The position numbers and the translations under genes were made by a program. The notes below the pieces were generated by a model. The model was not told the DNA's origin and made no database searches. It worked only from the letters and a program-made list of their open reading frames with translations. A stretch of DNA of 64,000 bases. It comes from Paenibacillus terricola (lineage in GTDB: Bacteria > Bacillota > Bacilli > Paenibacillales > Paenibacillaceae). Shown one piece after another: positions 48,101 to 57,176 of this stretch (its first letter is position 1; each line of letters opens with the position of its first letter). Location of the stretch: NCBI RefSeq assembly GCF_014779765.1, contig NZ_JACXZA010000001.1, positions 558,001 to 622,000 of the forward strand, given 5' to 3'.

Positions 48101-48116
48101 TTTCGAAGGTGGGGGC

Positions 48117-48419
48117 ATGGGGGGAATGAATACATCAATTGTTGCAGTGATTATTTCGGCTGTAGCCACGATATCGGGTATTGTATTGGGCTGGTCTGGC
48201 AGATCTCGAACGGTGCTGCAAGATACGGTAACGGATGCTGGTAAAGATGCCGTCATTCGTGCTGATCTTGAGCATATCAAACGAGGAATCGAAGATATCC
48301 GGTTCGAACAGCGTGCACTCGTGCAGAGAAGTGATTTGTTGGCTGAAAGAGTCACGAGGATTGAGGAATTGGTGAAGCAGGCACATAAAAGGATTGATAA
48401 ACTGGAGGATGATCACTAA
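48117..48419 (+). CDS. XhlA-type lysis-cassette protein
   Basis: A 100-residue protein with one N-terminal membrane helix (IVAVIISAVATISGIVLGW) and a C-terminal coiled coil (LLAERVTRIEELVKQAHKRIDKLE). PBSX XhlA combines a coiled coil and a membrane segment, and this gene holds the same place before the holin. The helix order differs, so the XhlA name is by position. The ATG at 48126 is an alternative start. It overlaps the next start by one base. Confidence 0.6.
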   Translation: MGGMNTSIVAVIISAVATISGIVLGWSGRSRTVLQDTVTDAGKDAVIRADLEHIKRGIEDIRFEQRALVQRSDLLAERVTRIEELVKQAHKRIDKLEDDH

Positions 48420-48751
48420 TGGACAACGGACAACTATTTAATTGGGAAGCTCTCTCCTCAATGGGGGGAGCTTCTTTGCTTACCTATTTTGTGACCGCCT
48501 ATTTCAAAACGACGATCGATCGCTTTGTAACATGGCTGCCAACAGATGTGCTGGCTGTCTCTGTGGCTTGGGTAATCCTGATTTTTGCACAGCTTGCTTC
48601 TGGAGCAACGGCGTACGACTGGAGGCTGTATGCGTTATCGTTCGCCAATGCATTCCTGGTAGCGGCAGCTGCAGGTCAGATGCATCAGAAGGCGCTATCC
48701 CCACCAGGAGTGTCTGCAACGATGAAGGAGGACGCATCCAATGAACCGTAA
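48419..48751 (+). CDS. Putative holin
   Basis: A 110-residue protein with three hydrophobic helices (ASLLTYFVTAYF, DVLAVSVAWVILIFAQLASG, LYALSFANAFLVAAAAG) and a polar C-terminus, typical of holins. It sits directly before the lysozyme gene and overlaps it by 11 bases. Confidence 0.75.
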   Translation: MDNGQLFNWEALSSMGGASLLTYFVTAYFKTTIDRFVTWLPTDVLAVSVAWVILIFAQLASGATAYDWRLYALSFANAFLVAAAAGQMHQKALSPPGVSATMKEDASNEP

Positions 48752-49364
48752 AATATCGAAAATAGGTATTAGCCTAATTCAATCGTTCGAGGCCTGCCGG
48801 CTCGCTGCTTATAAACCGGTAGCTACCGAACCTCATTACACTATTGGCTGGGGCCATTACGGCCCTGACGTACAAGCAGGCATGACGATTACGCAGGAAC
48901 AAGCTGATAGCATGTTCATTGCTGATCTAGCCAAGTACGAGGCATGCGTTAACAACCCATCTTACGTTCCCGTTACAGACAAGCTCACGCAGAATCAATT
49001 CGATGCATTGGTATCATTTTGTTACAACTGTGGGTCAGGTAATCTGCAGAGGCTTTGCAATGCACGGACGGTTACTGAGATTGCTAAGCATCTCATCGCG
49101 TACAACAAGTCAAATGGAACGTTCTTGACGGGTCTGACAGTCCGGCGACAAGCCGAGTTGGAACTATTTAATAAGCCTGAAACGGCGAAGGAGGAAGAAG
49201 ACATGCAGCTGAGCAATTACCAATGGGGCGTATTGGAGACAAGTATCAGGAAGCTATTGGATAATAAGAAGGTAACAGATAGATTGTGGCTGGATAAGAT
49301 CAAGGAACGAACACTAACGACATCAGAACTAGCTTGGTTGACATTCGTCGTGTCGATGCGATAA
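48741..49364 (+). CDS. Endolysin, phage lysozyme GH24 family
   Basis: A 207-residue muramidase. The catalytic Glu lies in LIQSFEACRLAAY (near residue 17), followed by HYTIGWGHYG with the Thr and Gly of the family. The usual Asp between them (as in the T4 lysozyme D20 position) is not seen in KPVATEP. FDALVSFCYNCGSGNL is the second family block. An Ala/Glu hinge leads to a C-terminal domain of about 50 residues (NYQWGVLETSIRKLLDNKKV) that may bind the wall. No signal peptide, consistent with holin dependence. Last gene of the tail module. Confidence 0.88.
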   Translation: MNRKISKIGISLIQSFEACRLAAYKPVATEPHYTIGWGHYGPDVQAGMTITQEQADSMFIADLAKYEACVNNPSYVPVTDKLTQNQFDALVSFCYNCGSGNLQRLCNARTVTEIAKHLIAYNKSNGTFLTGLTVRRQAELELFNKPETAKEEEDMQLSNYQWGVLETSIRKLLDNKKVTDRLWLDKIKERTLTTSELAWLTFVVSMR

Positions 49365-49873
49365 ATAATAGCCAAGAGCAGCTCAACAGCTGACCTATGT
49401 AGTCTTCAATTTACTCATTTATTCTTCTTTAAAGCGATCTCATATTCCTCGTTCCGATCCACTTTTCCTCTCCTGCTTAAAACATAAATGACCCGTAAAA
49501 GAGGGTAGTCCATATCCAGCCTCACCATTTGAATCCAAAGAAAACAGAATTGCTTTCGGTTAAATCAGAGGCTCGATCTAATAAAGCAGACATGGGTACT
49601 GTCTAGAGTGGTTAAAGAAAAATCAATTTTGATAAGTTTACGAAAGAAAAGAGAAATAGAGAAATTAATGCGGGTTCAGTTGTGTTTCTTCCTATTATAT
49701 AATGGAATCCTTTTTCATTTCTGATAACAACTCCATGCCGCGAATTCTATCAAGGAAGATTAACGACTTTGATCAAGTTATTTATTCTTCTCATCGGCGC
49801 AACCAAACAACTGGGAACAGCGTTATATAATGTATACCTTTCAGACAAGATCACGAATGTAAGGGGTGCCGGA
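49365..49873. other. Gene-poor gap at the right end of the tail module
   Basis: 509 bases, AT-rich in the second half. A minus-strand frame at 49415-49528 could code for 37 residues (MVRLDMDYPLLRVIYVLS...) and looks protein-like, but it has no ribosome site and may be a fragment of a lost gene. TATAAT at about 49697-49702 is a candidate promoter of the following gene. No attachment-site direct repeat matching the left edge was found. Confidence 0.5.
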
Positions 49874-50074
49874 ATGAAATATGTGGCGGGTAACAGACAG
49901 CTTGCATGTCCATGTTGTGGGCATGATGACTTCGACAAAGACTATCGGCAGCTGAATTCCAGAGGGGCGACTTTTCTCGGGCTGGATTGGGCGAATAAGA
50001 ACGCTACGATTTTGATTTGCAATAATTGTACGAATATCTCGTGGTTTATGGAAGAACCGGAAGAGTTGGATTGA
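49874..50074 (+). CDS. Small zinc-ribbon protein
   Basis: A 66-residue protein with two Cys pairs, CPCCGH and CNNC, spaced as in zinc ribbons, and a GLDWANKNATILICNNC core. The ATG at 49874 follows AAGGGG; a longer frame from 49769 has no ribosome site. Function is unknown; similar small proteins are common in Bacilli. Confidence 0.7.
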   Translation: MKYVAGNRQLACPCCGHDDFDKDYRQLNSRGATFLGLDWANKNATILICNNCTNISWFMEEPEELD

Positions 50075-50090
50075 ATTCGATTCCTTTCAG

Positions 50091-50139
50091 AAGCTTGCCA
50101 GCTATCAGTTGATGAACTGATAGCTGGCAAGCTTTTTTT
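50091..50139 (+). terminator. Strong terminator
   Basis: A 20-bp perfect stem AAGCTTGCCAGCTATCAGTT and its complement around GATG, followed by T7. Confidence 0.93.
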
Positions 50140-50280
50140 ACTGCCGATCGTACTAGTTATGATGATAGAATGAGAGAAAACAGAGAAATAGAGCTTAACA
50201 TTACACCTCATTTGAATAGCATTAGCCATTGTATCGTGCGCAAGAATTGATATTGTATAGATATCAGCCGGAGGGGGAAC

Positions 50281-52104
50281 TTGCATTTGGGCAAATACAG
50301 CTGGAATCCATTAACAAGGTTCAGCGTTAACCGTCAATTGCTGCTGCTGCTGCTTGTGATGGTCATACCGATACTTGTTCTGCAGGTTTATGGGAGTGCC
50401 AAGGCAGAGGAAATAATGACGCGGAATGTGACTAGCGCGTATGCGGAGACGAGTAAGCAGAACTTGTCATTAATAAGCAGAGATATTGATACGATCAGCA
50501 AAATCACATCAACGATCATCGCGAATCCAATCACACAGCAGCTGCGGACGGATTTATCGGCAGGCAGTGAGGTAATCGATCGGGTGCGCAAGTATTCGGC
50601 AGCGGATATTATGTTGTCTAACTATTCGACGACAGCCGATGGCTCCAGCACGATAGCGTATTCCTTCTACGTGTATGACCCCAATGACTTATACGAATTT
50701 GCGCCTAAACGGCAAATGGCTGCGAGCGGTGTATATTTCTTCACGAAGGAGCAGGCTCCGCCTGTCTGGTATGAAGAAGCGGTGCAGCGCAAGGGTGAAG
50801 GTTATATGAAGGTCATCGACAGCATGGTGCAGATGGCTCCGAAGACGAAGACGCTCGCTTATATTCGTGCCGTACGGGATACGAGCAGCGGAAACAACGT
50901 CATTGGCGTACTTGTAGCCACCAATATGGAGGACCAGATTGGCGTCTCGATCAATTCGGTAGACTTGCCGGAAGGCGGCAATGTGTATTTTACAGATGGA
51001 CAGGGAACGATTCTCGCCTCGAATGAGGCTGGCCGATTAGGAACGCAGCTCACAGTACCGTTGGGATTACAGCAGCAGAGCGGTCCGGGTAAATCGATTC
51101 ATCTCATTGAAGCGGACAGCATCTATGTATCTACGTTCGGCAATGATGGGCGCGAGCTCGTCTACAATATTCCGAAACAGTCGCTGTTGAAACAGCAGAC
51201 CGAGTTTAAACGTATCATTCAGGTGCTGTCGATTATTTATTTGGCATTGTGCTGTGTGGTGATGACGTACTTCTGGCGCTCTCTCATGAAACCGCTTCAG
51301 AAAATGGCTTCATTCTCAAGGTCCTATGAGCCGGGCAAGCTTGTACCAGGAACGCCGGCCAAGGATAGAAGGGATGAGATTGGTATTCTTATGTCCTCGC
51401 TTTACGATATGGCGCGCCGTCTCAACATGCTGATCAAAGATAAGTATCAGATGGAAATCAAGCAGAAGGAAACGCAGCTTCAAATGCTTTATCAACAGAT
51501 CAATCCGCATCTGCTCTACAACACGTTGGAAAGCATCTATTGGAAAAGCACGATCGAAGGCCGATCGGAATCTGCCGAGATGATCAAGGACTTGTCCAAA
51601 CTGATGCGTATCAGCTTAAGCCGCGGCCGCGAGCTGATTACGATAGGAGAAGAGCTGGAGCATGCAGGCGCTTATATTAAGCTGCAGCAGCATCGTTATG
51701 CCTTCACCTTCAATGTGGACTGGCGCATACCGGACGAAGCACTGCCCTATCTGATTCCCAAAATCACGCTGCAGCCGCTCATAGAGAATGCCATTATCCA
51801 CGGAATCAAGCATATGGGTGAGGATGGCGAGATCCGAATTACTCTTCATATCGACAATAATGCCATCATCATTCAAATCGAAGATAATGGTTACAAAGAG
51901 GTTGATACCGATGCAATTGAGCGGATGATTGCTGGCAATGGCTCAGGAGAGCAGTCCGGCTATGGCATCCGCAATATTCAGCAGCGGATCCGACTGCATT
52001 TTGGTACAGCATATGGCTTAAGTTACAGCCGCGAAGGTGGAGCAACAATCGCCCGTCTAATTATGCCCGCTGTCACCGAAGCGCCAGGAGAGGAAGAAAT
52101 CTAA
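50281..52104 (+). CDS. Sensor histidine kinase, YesM family
   Basis: A 607-residue membrane sensor. TM1 is at about residues 20-37, an extracellular Cache-like domain spans about 40-310, TM2 is about 315-335, then HAMP, and a His_kinase domain with LQMLYQQINPHLLYNTLESIYW (phospho-His near residue 410). The ATPase lobe has LQPLIENAIIHGIKH and GYGIRNIQQRI. The TTG at 50281 follows GGAGGGGG; a second TTG at 50287 is also possible. It forms a pair with the next gene and probably senses a sugar handled by the ABC transporter. Confidence 0.92.
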   Translation: MHLGKYSWNPLTRFSVNRQLLLLLLVMVIPILVLQVYGSAKAEEIMTRNVTSAYAETSKQNLSLISRDIDTISKITSTIIANPITQQLRTDLSAGSEVIDRVRKYSAADIMLSNYSTTADGSSTIAYSFYVYDPNDLYEFAPKRQMAASGVYFFTKEQAPPVWYEEAVQRKGEGYMKVIDSMVQMAPKTKTLAYIRAVRDTSSGNNVIGVLVATNMEDQIGVSINSVDLPEGGNVYFTDGQGTILASNEAGRLGTQLTVPLGLQQQSGPGKSIHLIEADSIYVSTFGNDGRELVYNIPKQSLLKQQTEFKRIIQVLSIIYLALCCVVMTYFWRSLMKPLQKMASFSRSYEPGKLVPGTPAKDRRDEIGILMSSLYDMARRLNMLIKDKYQMEIKQKETQLQMLYQQINPHLLYNTLESIYWKSTIEGRSESAEMIKDLSKLMRISLSRGRELITIGEELEHAGAYIKLQQHRYAFTFNVDWRIPDEALPYLIPKITLQPLIENAIIHGIKHMGEDGEIRITLHIDNNAIIIQIEDNGYKEVDTDAIERMIAGNGSGEQSGYGIRNIQQRIRLHFGTAYGLSYSREGGATIARLIMPAVTEAPGEEEI

Positions 52105-52183
52105 CGGGCTGCCACGCAGCGTCTATGTCTATGCAAAATTGAAAATAGCTTGTTACCTAATAAATCAACAGGGAGGCTGTGTT

Positions 52184-53521
52184 ATGCACCGCATACTTAT
52201 CGTCGACGACGAGCCGTTGATCGGCCAAGGATTAAACAGCCTGCTCGCATCGTCAGGAATTGGCATCGAAGCGATCTATGTCGCTCATAACGGCTATGAA
52301 GCGCTCGACTATATACGTATGGAAGATATCGACCTGCTCATTACGGACATCCAGATGGGCGCGATGAGCGGGATTGAACTTATGCATCAGGCGAAGCTGG
52401 TACGTCCATGGATTCAGACCATCGTCATTTCTGCCCATGAAACGTTCCAATATGCTCAACTCGCGATGCGGCTCGGAGCTAAGGATTATTTGATTAAGCC
52501 ACTGGATGGCATCCAGCTGCTTGATTCAGTACGCAATGCGCTGCTTAAACTCGAGAAGCGGTCGAAGTCGCGCGAAGAAACGATCGACACGCTGCGCGAT
52601 TCGTTCCGAGTCGCAGAGCCATCAGCGTTGCAGACAGCTCTACTGAACAACTTGCTCAGCGATGAAGCCAACTCCATGAAGCCTTCGTCCATAGAGATGC
52701 ATAAGCTTGGCATTGGTTTGGACGGTCCGTATTTTGCCGTACTCAAGCTGAGATTACTGACGAGAACAGCCTCATCTGCAGGTGGCCCGCCATCGGAGCG
52801 GGATGCCCAACTGCTGCGATATGCTGCGCTTAACATCACGGCGGAGCTGCTTGCCGAGACCGAACGCGAATCTGTCGTGTTCTACTCCGGAGCAGATGAG
52901 CTGAGCATTGTTATGCAGTGGGATGAGGAATCATACGAGAACACATCGGCAAGCAAGCTTGACCAGCTGGACATGATTGGCAGAAGCTTGCACCGAAGCA
53001 TGAAACGTTATCTAGGGCTGACGACCATCGTCAGCATTAGCCAGATTGCCAACGGGTTGCAGAGTCTCGTTCTGCTGAATAAACAGGCAATTCAAGCGCT
53101 GCGGTGGAGCGAGCGACATCCGGATCATGACGTCTTTTATTACGGCGATTTCCACGAAAGCTTATACACGAAGGAAGAGACATCCGAAGATGAGCTTCAT
53201 GCTCAGCACAACCGAATTGCAGAAGGCGCGAAGGCATACATTGATCGCAACTATGCTCAGAAAGGGCTCACGCTGCACGAGGTGGCGCAGAACAATCACG
53301 TCAGCCCGAACTACCTCAGCTACCTGTTCAAGAAAACGAATGGCATGAACCTGTGGGAATATGTTATGAAGTTGAGGATGGAGGAGAGCCGCCGTCTGCT
53401 GCTCGAGACCGATATGCGCAGATACGAGATTGCCGAGCGGGTCGGATACGAGTCGCCGGAACATTTTAGCAAAATATTCAAAAAGTATTACGGCATTAGT
53501 CCAAGCGAGCTGAAGAAGTAA
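52184..53521 (+). CDS. Response regulator with AraC-type DNA-binding domain, YesN family
   Basis: A 445-residue regulator. The receiver domain (residues 1-120) has ILIVDDEPLIGQGL, the phospho-acceptor Asp55 in LLITDIQMG, and LIKPLDGIQLL. The C-terminal AraC domain (about 345-445) shows YIDRNYAQKGLTLHEVAQNNHVSPNYLSYLFKK and AERVGYESPEHFSKIFKKYYGISPSELKK. The ATG at 52184 follows GGGAGG. It probably activates the transporter genes that follow (inference). Confidence 0.93.
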   Translation: MHRILIVDDEPLIGQGLNSLLASSGIGIEAIYVAHNGYEALDYIRMEDIDLLITDIQMGAMSGIELMHQAKLVRPWIQTIVISAHETFQYAQLAMRLGAKDYLIKPLDGIQLLDSVRNALLKLEKRSKSREETIDTLRDSFRVAEPSALQTALLNNLLSDEANSMKPSSIEMHKLGIGLDGPYFAVLKLRLLTRTASSAGGPPSERDAQLLRYAALNITAELLAETERESVVFYSGADELSIVMQWDEESYENTSASKLDQLDMIGRSLHRSMKRYLGLTTIVSISQIANGLQSLVLLNKQAIQALRWSERHPDHDVFYYGDFHESLYTKEETSEDELHAQHNRIAEGAKAYIDRNYAQKGLTLHEVAQNNHVSPNYLSYLFKKTNGMNLWEYVMKLRMEESRRLLLETDMRRYEIAERVGYESPEHFSKIFKKYYGISPSELKK

Positions 53522-53644
53522 ACGATCAATCAGTGGAGTAAAATCGCTCATCATTCCAATAGATACGCACATGTGCAGTCAGCAGCGCTTTCACTACAAT
53601 GAAGGAGCAAGCTACTTGCTACAGGGGAATGAGGAGGACGTAAG

Positions 53645-54574
53645 ATGGATCGCACAGCAGCTCCACAACGGCAGCAAGGGGAGATCGGAGAACGGAGGGC
53701 GGGCATCGGACAGATCCTGAAGAAGCATCTTTGGGGTTATCTGTTTCTGCTGCCCGCCCTTCTTATTTTTGCAATGTTTCTATGGCTGCCCATTATCAAA
53801 GGTTTTTTCTACAGCTTCTACCATGTTGATTTTGTCAAAGGGAACTCATTCGTTGGCTTCGACAACTACAAGACGGTGTTCCACGATTCCGATGTAGGGA
53901 TTTCAATCCGTAACACGCTCTACTATATGGGACTGGCACTCGTTATGGGCTTCTGGGTGCCGATCGTATTCGCCATCTCGATCTCTGAGGTTCGGCGATT
54001 CCAAGGCATTCTGCGCATTGCAGCGTACCTGCCTAACGTTATTCCAGTCGTCGTTCTATACGGATTATGGCGCTGGTTCTACGATCCGGTGGGACCGATC
54101 AATGCAGCGATCACGAAGACGGTCGGCGGCGAAGGCGTCTCCTTCATGACAGACACGAGCTGGTCCATGATATCGCTTGTATTCATGGAGACGTGGCAGC
54201 AATTCGGTGCAGCGATGCTGCTCTATCTAGCGGCAATCCTAAGCGTTCCACGCGACTGGTATGAAGCAGCAGAGATCGATGGAGCAGGCGTCTGGATGCG
54301 TATTCGCCATATAACGCTGCCTTCGATCAAAAACTTGATTCTGCTCATGCTTCTGCTGCAGTTGATCGGCACGTCGCAGGGCTTCCAATCCCAGCTGGCG
54401 ATGCTTGATGGCGGTCCGAACAATGCCACGCTGACGTATGCGCTGCTCATTGTCAAATACGCGACAACGCGACTTGAGCTCGGCGTTGCTTCCGCGATGG
54501 GCGTGCTCATGTTTATCGTATTGAGCGTGCTTGCCATTATCCAATTCCGGCTTCAGCATAAGGGGGACAACTAG
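53645..54574 (+). CDS. Carbohydrate ABC transporter permease (LplB/MalF type)
   Basis: A 309-residue inner-membrane permease with six helices and the EAA loop AAEIDGAGVWMRIRHITLPSIKN. It pairs with the next gene. GAGGAGG precedes the ATG. No ATPase gene lies in the operon, so a shared MsmX-type ATPase is likely (inference). Confidence 0.9.
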   Translation: MDRTAAPQRQQGEIGERRAGIGQILKKHLWGYLFLLPALLIFAMFLWLPIIKGFFYSFYHVDFVKGNSFVGFDNYKTVFHDSDVGISIRNTLYYMGLALVMGFWVPIVFAISISEVRRFQGILRIAAYLPNVIPVVVLYGLWRWFYDPVGPINAAITKTVGGEGVSFMTDTSWSMISLVFMETWQQFGAAMLLYLAAILSVPRDWYEAAEIDGAGVWMRIRHITLPSIKNLILLMLLLQLIGTSQGFQSQLAMLDGGPNNATLTYALLIVKYATTRLELGVASAMGVLMFIVLSVLAIIQFRLQHKGDN

Positions 54575-54575
54575 G

Positions 54576-55451
54576 ATGAAACTTGAAGAACGCGGCATTC
54601 TGTCCCGCTATGATCTGAGGAAGCCGTTTAACCGGACGGTATATGTCATCATGCTCCTGGTCGTCATTGTGATGGCTTGCTCCATGATTTATCCGGTTCT
54701 TGTTGCAATGTTCAATGCGTTCAAGACGAACACGGAAGTCAACAGCTTCCCGCCGACCTTCTTGCCGAATGAAGGCTGGCATTGGAGTAACTTAAAGCAG
54801 GCCTGGAATTATATCGATTTGCCGATTTTCCTGCGCAACACAATGTTTATATTCATCGGCAACATGGTTGTCACAGTCGGCGTTCTAGGACTTGCAGCAT
54901 TCAGCTTGTCCAAACTTCAAGTGCCGAAGGCGAAACATATTAGCATGTTCTTTCTCATCACGTTGTTCATTCCGCCGACGACTTACCTGATTCCGAACTT
55001 CTTGAACCTGAAGGATCTTGGTTTGATTAACACATTCGCGGCATTCTGGCTGCCGGCCGGTGCAAGTGCATTCAATCTGCTGCTGCTGAAAAATTTCTTC
55101 GACGGCCTTCATCAAGAGATGTTCGAGGCGGCTCGAATAGATGGCGCATCCGAGCTTCGCTGCTTCGCAGGCTTGGCACTGCCTCTGTCCATTCCGATCA
55201 TTGCGACGCTGGCGATATTCGTCTTCTCGACGGCATGGAATGATTGGTTCTGGCCATCGCTCGTTATGCACAATGACAGCAAATATCCGCTCTCGACAGC
55301 AATTTATAAGTATGTCATAAGCGCACGTGGTCTCGGCCTGAATATTCGATTCGCGATTCTGTTCATGGTCATGCTGCCGCCGATCGTTGTGTTCCTCGTC
55401 TTCCAGCGTTTCATTATGCGCGGTCTTAATCTAGGTGGGGTTAAAGGATAA
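54576..55451 (+). CDS. Carbohydrate ABC transporter permease (LplC/MalG type)
   Basis: A 291-residue permease with six helices and the EAA loop EAARIDGASELRCFAGLALPLS. It starts two bases after the previous stop, inside TAGGATG, with AGGGGG upstream. It completes the permease dimer. Confidence 0.9.
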   Translation: MKLEERGILSRYDLRKPFNRTVYVIMLLVVIVMACSMIYPVLVAMFNAFKTNTEVNSFPPTFLPNEGWHWSNLKQAWNYIDLPIFLRNTMFIFIGNMVVTVGVLGLAAFSLSKLQVPKAKHISMFFLITLFIPPTTYLIPNFLNLKDLGLINTFAAFWLPAGASAFNLLLLKNFFDGLHQEMFEAARIDGASELRCFAGLALPLSIPIIATLAIFVFSTAWNDWFWPSLVMHNDSKYPLSTAIYKYVISARGLGLNIRFAILFMVMLPPIVVFLVFQRFIMRGLNLGGVKG

Positions 55452-55588
55452 TATTGCACACATAAGGCGTCAAACAACAGCGTAGAACCACACACAATCG
55501 GCATAATGACACACATCGTATGAAGCGTTTGCAGACGATATGATGAATGCGTAAGGAAAACTTAAGCGTCTAGAAAAGGGGAGTATCC

Positions 55589-57064
55589 ATGCATAAGCGT
55601 AAGCTCATGACAGTCATGGCATGTCTAGCTTTGTCTGCCTCCATGCTCGCAGCATGCGGCGGAGGTTCAGACAAGGAAACGACGAAGGAAGACACGAACA
55701 CGACGGGTACGACAGACAATGCAGGTACGAAGACGGACACTGCGGGAACAACTGACGAACCGGCGGCAACAGATCCGTTCGTGAATGAGAAGGCGACAAT
55801 CAGCATCTATTACCCTACGCCGGATCAGGTGGAAAACCGCAAGCTGGAAGATGACAAGATCCGCCGCTTCACGGAGAAATACCCTAACATTACGATTGAG
55901 AAGAGCGACTGGCATTATAAAGTAGATGAGATTGGCATCAAGATGGCATCGAACGAGGCACCAACGATCTTCAATACGTTCGCCACGGAAGCGAAGTTTC
56001 TGATCGAGCGCGGTTGGGCAGCTGACATCACCGATCTGTGGAACAACTACGAGAATAAAGATCAAATTAATCCAACGCTGCAAAATCAATTCATTATAGA
56101 CGGTAAAGTGTACGGCGTCGTTCAGAAGGGTTATTCGACAAGTACGGTCGTGAACAAAAAGATGTTGGATGAGAAAGGCGTAGCCATTCCATCGTATGAC
56201 TGGACATGGGATGACATGATCAATACGGCGAAAGCTGTTGCTGACCCGGCGAAAGGGATTGCAGGTATTGCGCCGATGGGCAAAGGCAACGAAGCAGGCT
56301 GGAACTGGACCAACTTCCTATTCGAAGCTGGCGGTCAAATCATTAGTACGGACGGCGGCAAAGTGACGGCAGCATTCAACTCGGATGCAGGCGTTAAAGC
56401 GCTGCAGCTGTACGAGAAACTGCGCTGGGATGCAAATGCCATTCCGAAGGACTGGGCACTTGGCTGGGGCGACGCGGTAGGCGCGTTCACGCAAGGCAGA
56501 ACGGCGATGGTTATTGCTGGTGCAGAAGGTCCGCTTGAGGAAGCACTGAACCAAGGCGGCATGAAGCCGGAGGATGTTCTCACGTTCCCAATGCCTGCAG
56601 TTGAAGCAGGCGGCAAACATTACGGTATTCTGGGCGGAGACTATCTTGTCATTAACCCGAATGCTAGCAAAGTCGAGCAAGAAGCGGCATTCCGTTACAT
56701 TACGTTCGACTACTTCTCCGATGATTGGCTTGCGTCGGTCGAGAAGGATATCCAAGCGCGTAAAGCACAGAACAAATATTTCATTCCGCCACAAATGAAC
56801 TACTTCCGTGAAGATTCCGATTACGGTCAAAAGGTTCAAGCCATCTTCGATAAGTATGACAACGTGTACAAATATGCACCAGAGTCGAATGCGCTGCTTG
56901 ATGGTCAGCCAGAGGCACAGTACAACACGCAAGATTACTATGCTGAGATGACGAACGTCGTTCAGCAGGTGTTCTCGAAGAAGGGCGTCGATCTGAAGGC
57001 GAAGTTGGATGAAGCTGCGAAGAATATGCAGGACAAATATTTTAGCAAAATCGAAGTGAAATAG
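55589..57064 (+). CDS. Sugar-binding lipoprotein of the ABC transporter
   Basis: A 491-residue extracellular solute-binding protein of family 1. The lipobox is LAAC (Cys23). A Thr/Asp-rich linker follows, then the binding fold with ATISIYYPTPDQVENRKLEDDKIRRF, YGVVQKGYSTSTVVNKKMLDEKG and DWTWDDMINTAKAV. AAAGGGGA precedes the ATG. It is the last gene of the transporter operon and ends in a hairpin. Confidence 0.92.
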   Translation: MHKRKLMTVMACLALSASMLAACGGGSDKETTKEDTNTTGTTDNAGTKTDTAGTTDEPAATDPFVNEKATISIYYPTPDQVENRKLEDDKIRRFTEKYPNITIEKSDWHYKVDEIGIKMASNEAPTIFNTFATEAKFLIERGWAADITDLWNNYENKDQINPTLQNQFIIDGKVYGVVQKGYSTSTVVNKKMLDEKGVAIPSYDWTWDDMINTAKAVADPAKGIAGIAPMGKGNEAGWNWTNFLFEAGGQIISTDGGKVTAAFNSDAGVKALQLYEKLRWDANAIPKDWALGWGDAVGAFTQGRTAMVIAGAEGPLEEALNQGGMKPEDVLTFPMPAVEAGGKHYGILGGDYLVINPNASKVEQEAAFRYITFDYFSDDWLASVEKDIQARKAQNKYFIPPQMNYFREDSDYGQKVQAIFDKYDNVYKYAPESNALLDGQPEAQYNTQDYYAEMTNVVQQVFSKKGVDLKAKLDEAAKNMQDKYFSKIEVK

Positions 57065-57080
57065 GTTTATGAATGAATAA

Positions 57081-57108
57081 AGGCGATCGCTCTGAGGAGC
57101 GGTCGCCT
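57081..57108 (+). terminator. Terminator of the sugar ABC operon
   Basis: GGCGATCGCTC / GAGCGGTCGCC stem around TGAG, with complementary GAATG / CATTC flanks, followed by TTCATTC. Confidence 0.75.
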
Positions 57109-57138
57109 TCATTCGTATATGCGACACAAACAAAAGAA

Positions 57139-57163
57139 AGGCGCCCGCTTATATGGGCGCCTC
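57139..57163 (-). terminator. Terminator of the HD-GYP gene
   Basis: GGCGCCC / GGGCGCC stem; read on the minus strand it is followed by TTTCTTTTGTTTG. Confidence 0.8.
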
Positions 57164-57176
57164 TTCAGTGGAACGG

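Noticed and set aside
48024-48128. Short plus-strand frame with GGGGAG upstream
   Set aside because: It runs through a terminator hairpin and the product is not protein-like.
31869-49873. Attachment sites (att direct repeats) and integrase for the tail module
   Set aside because: No integrase gene and no matching direct repeat at both ends; only an inverted repeat at the left boundary.
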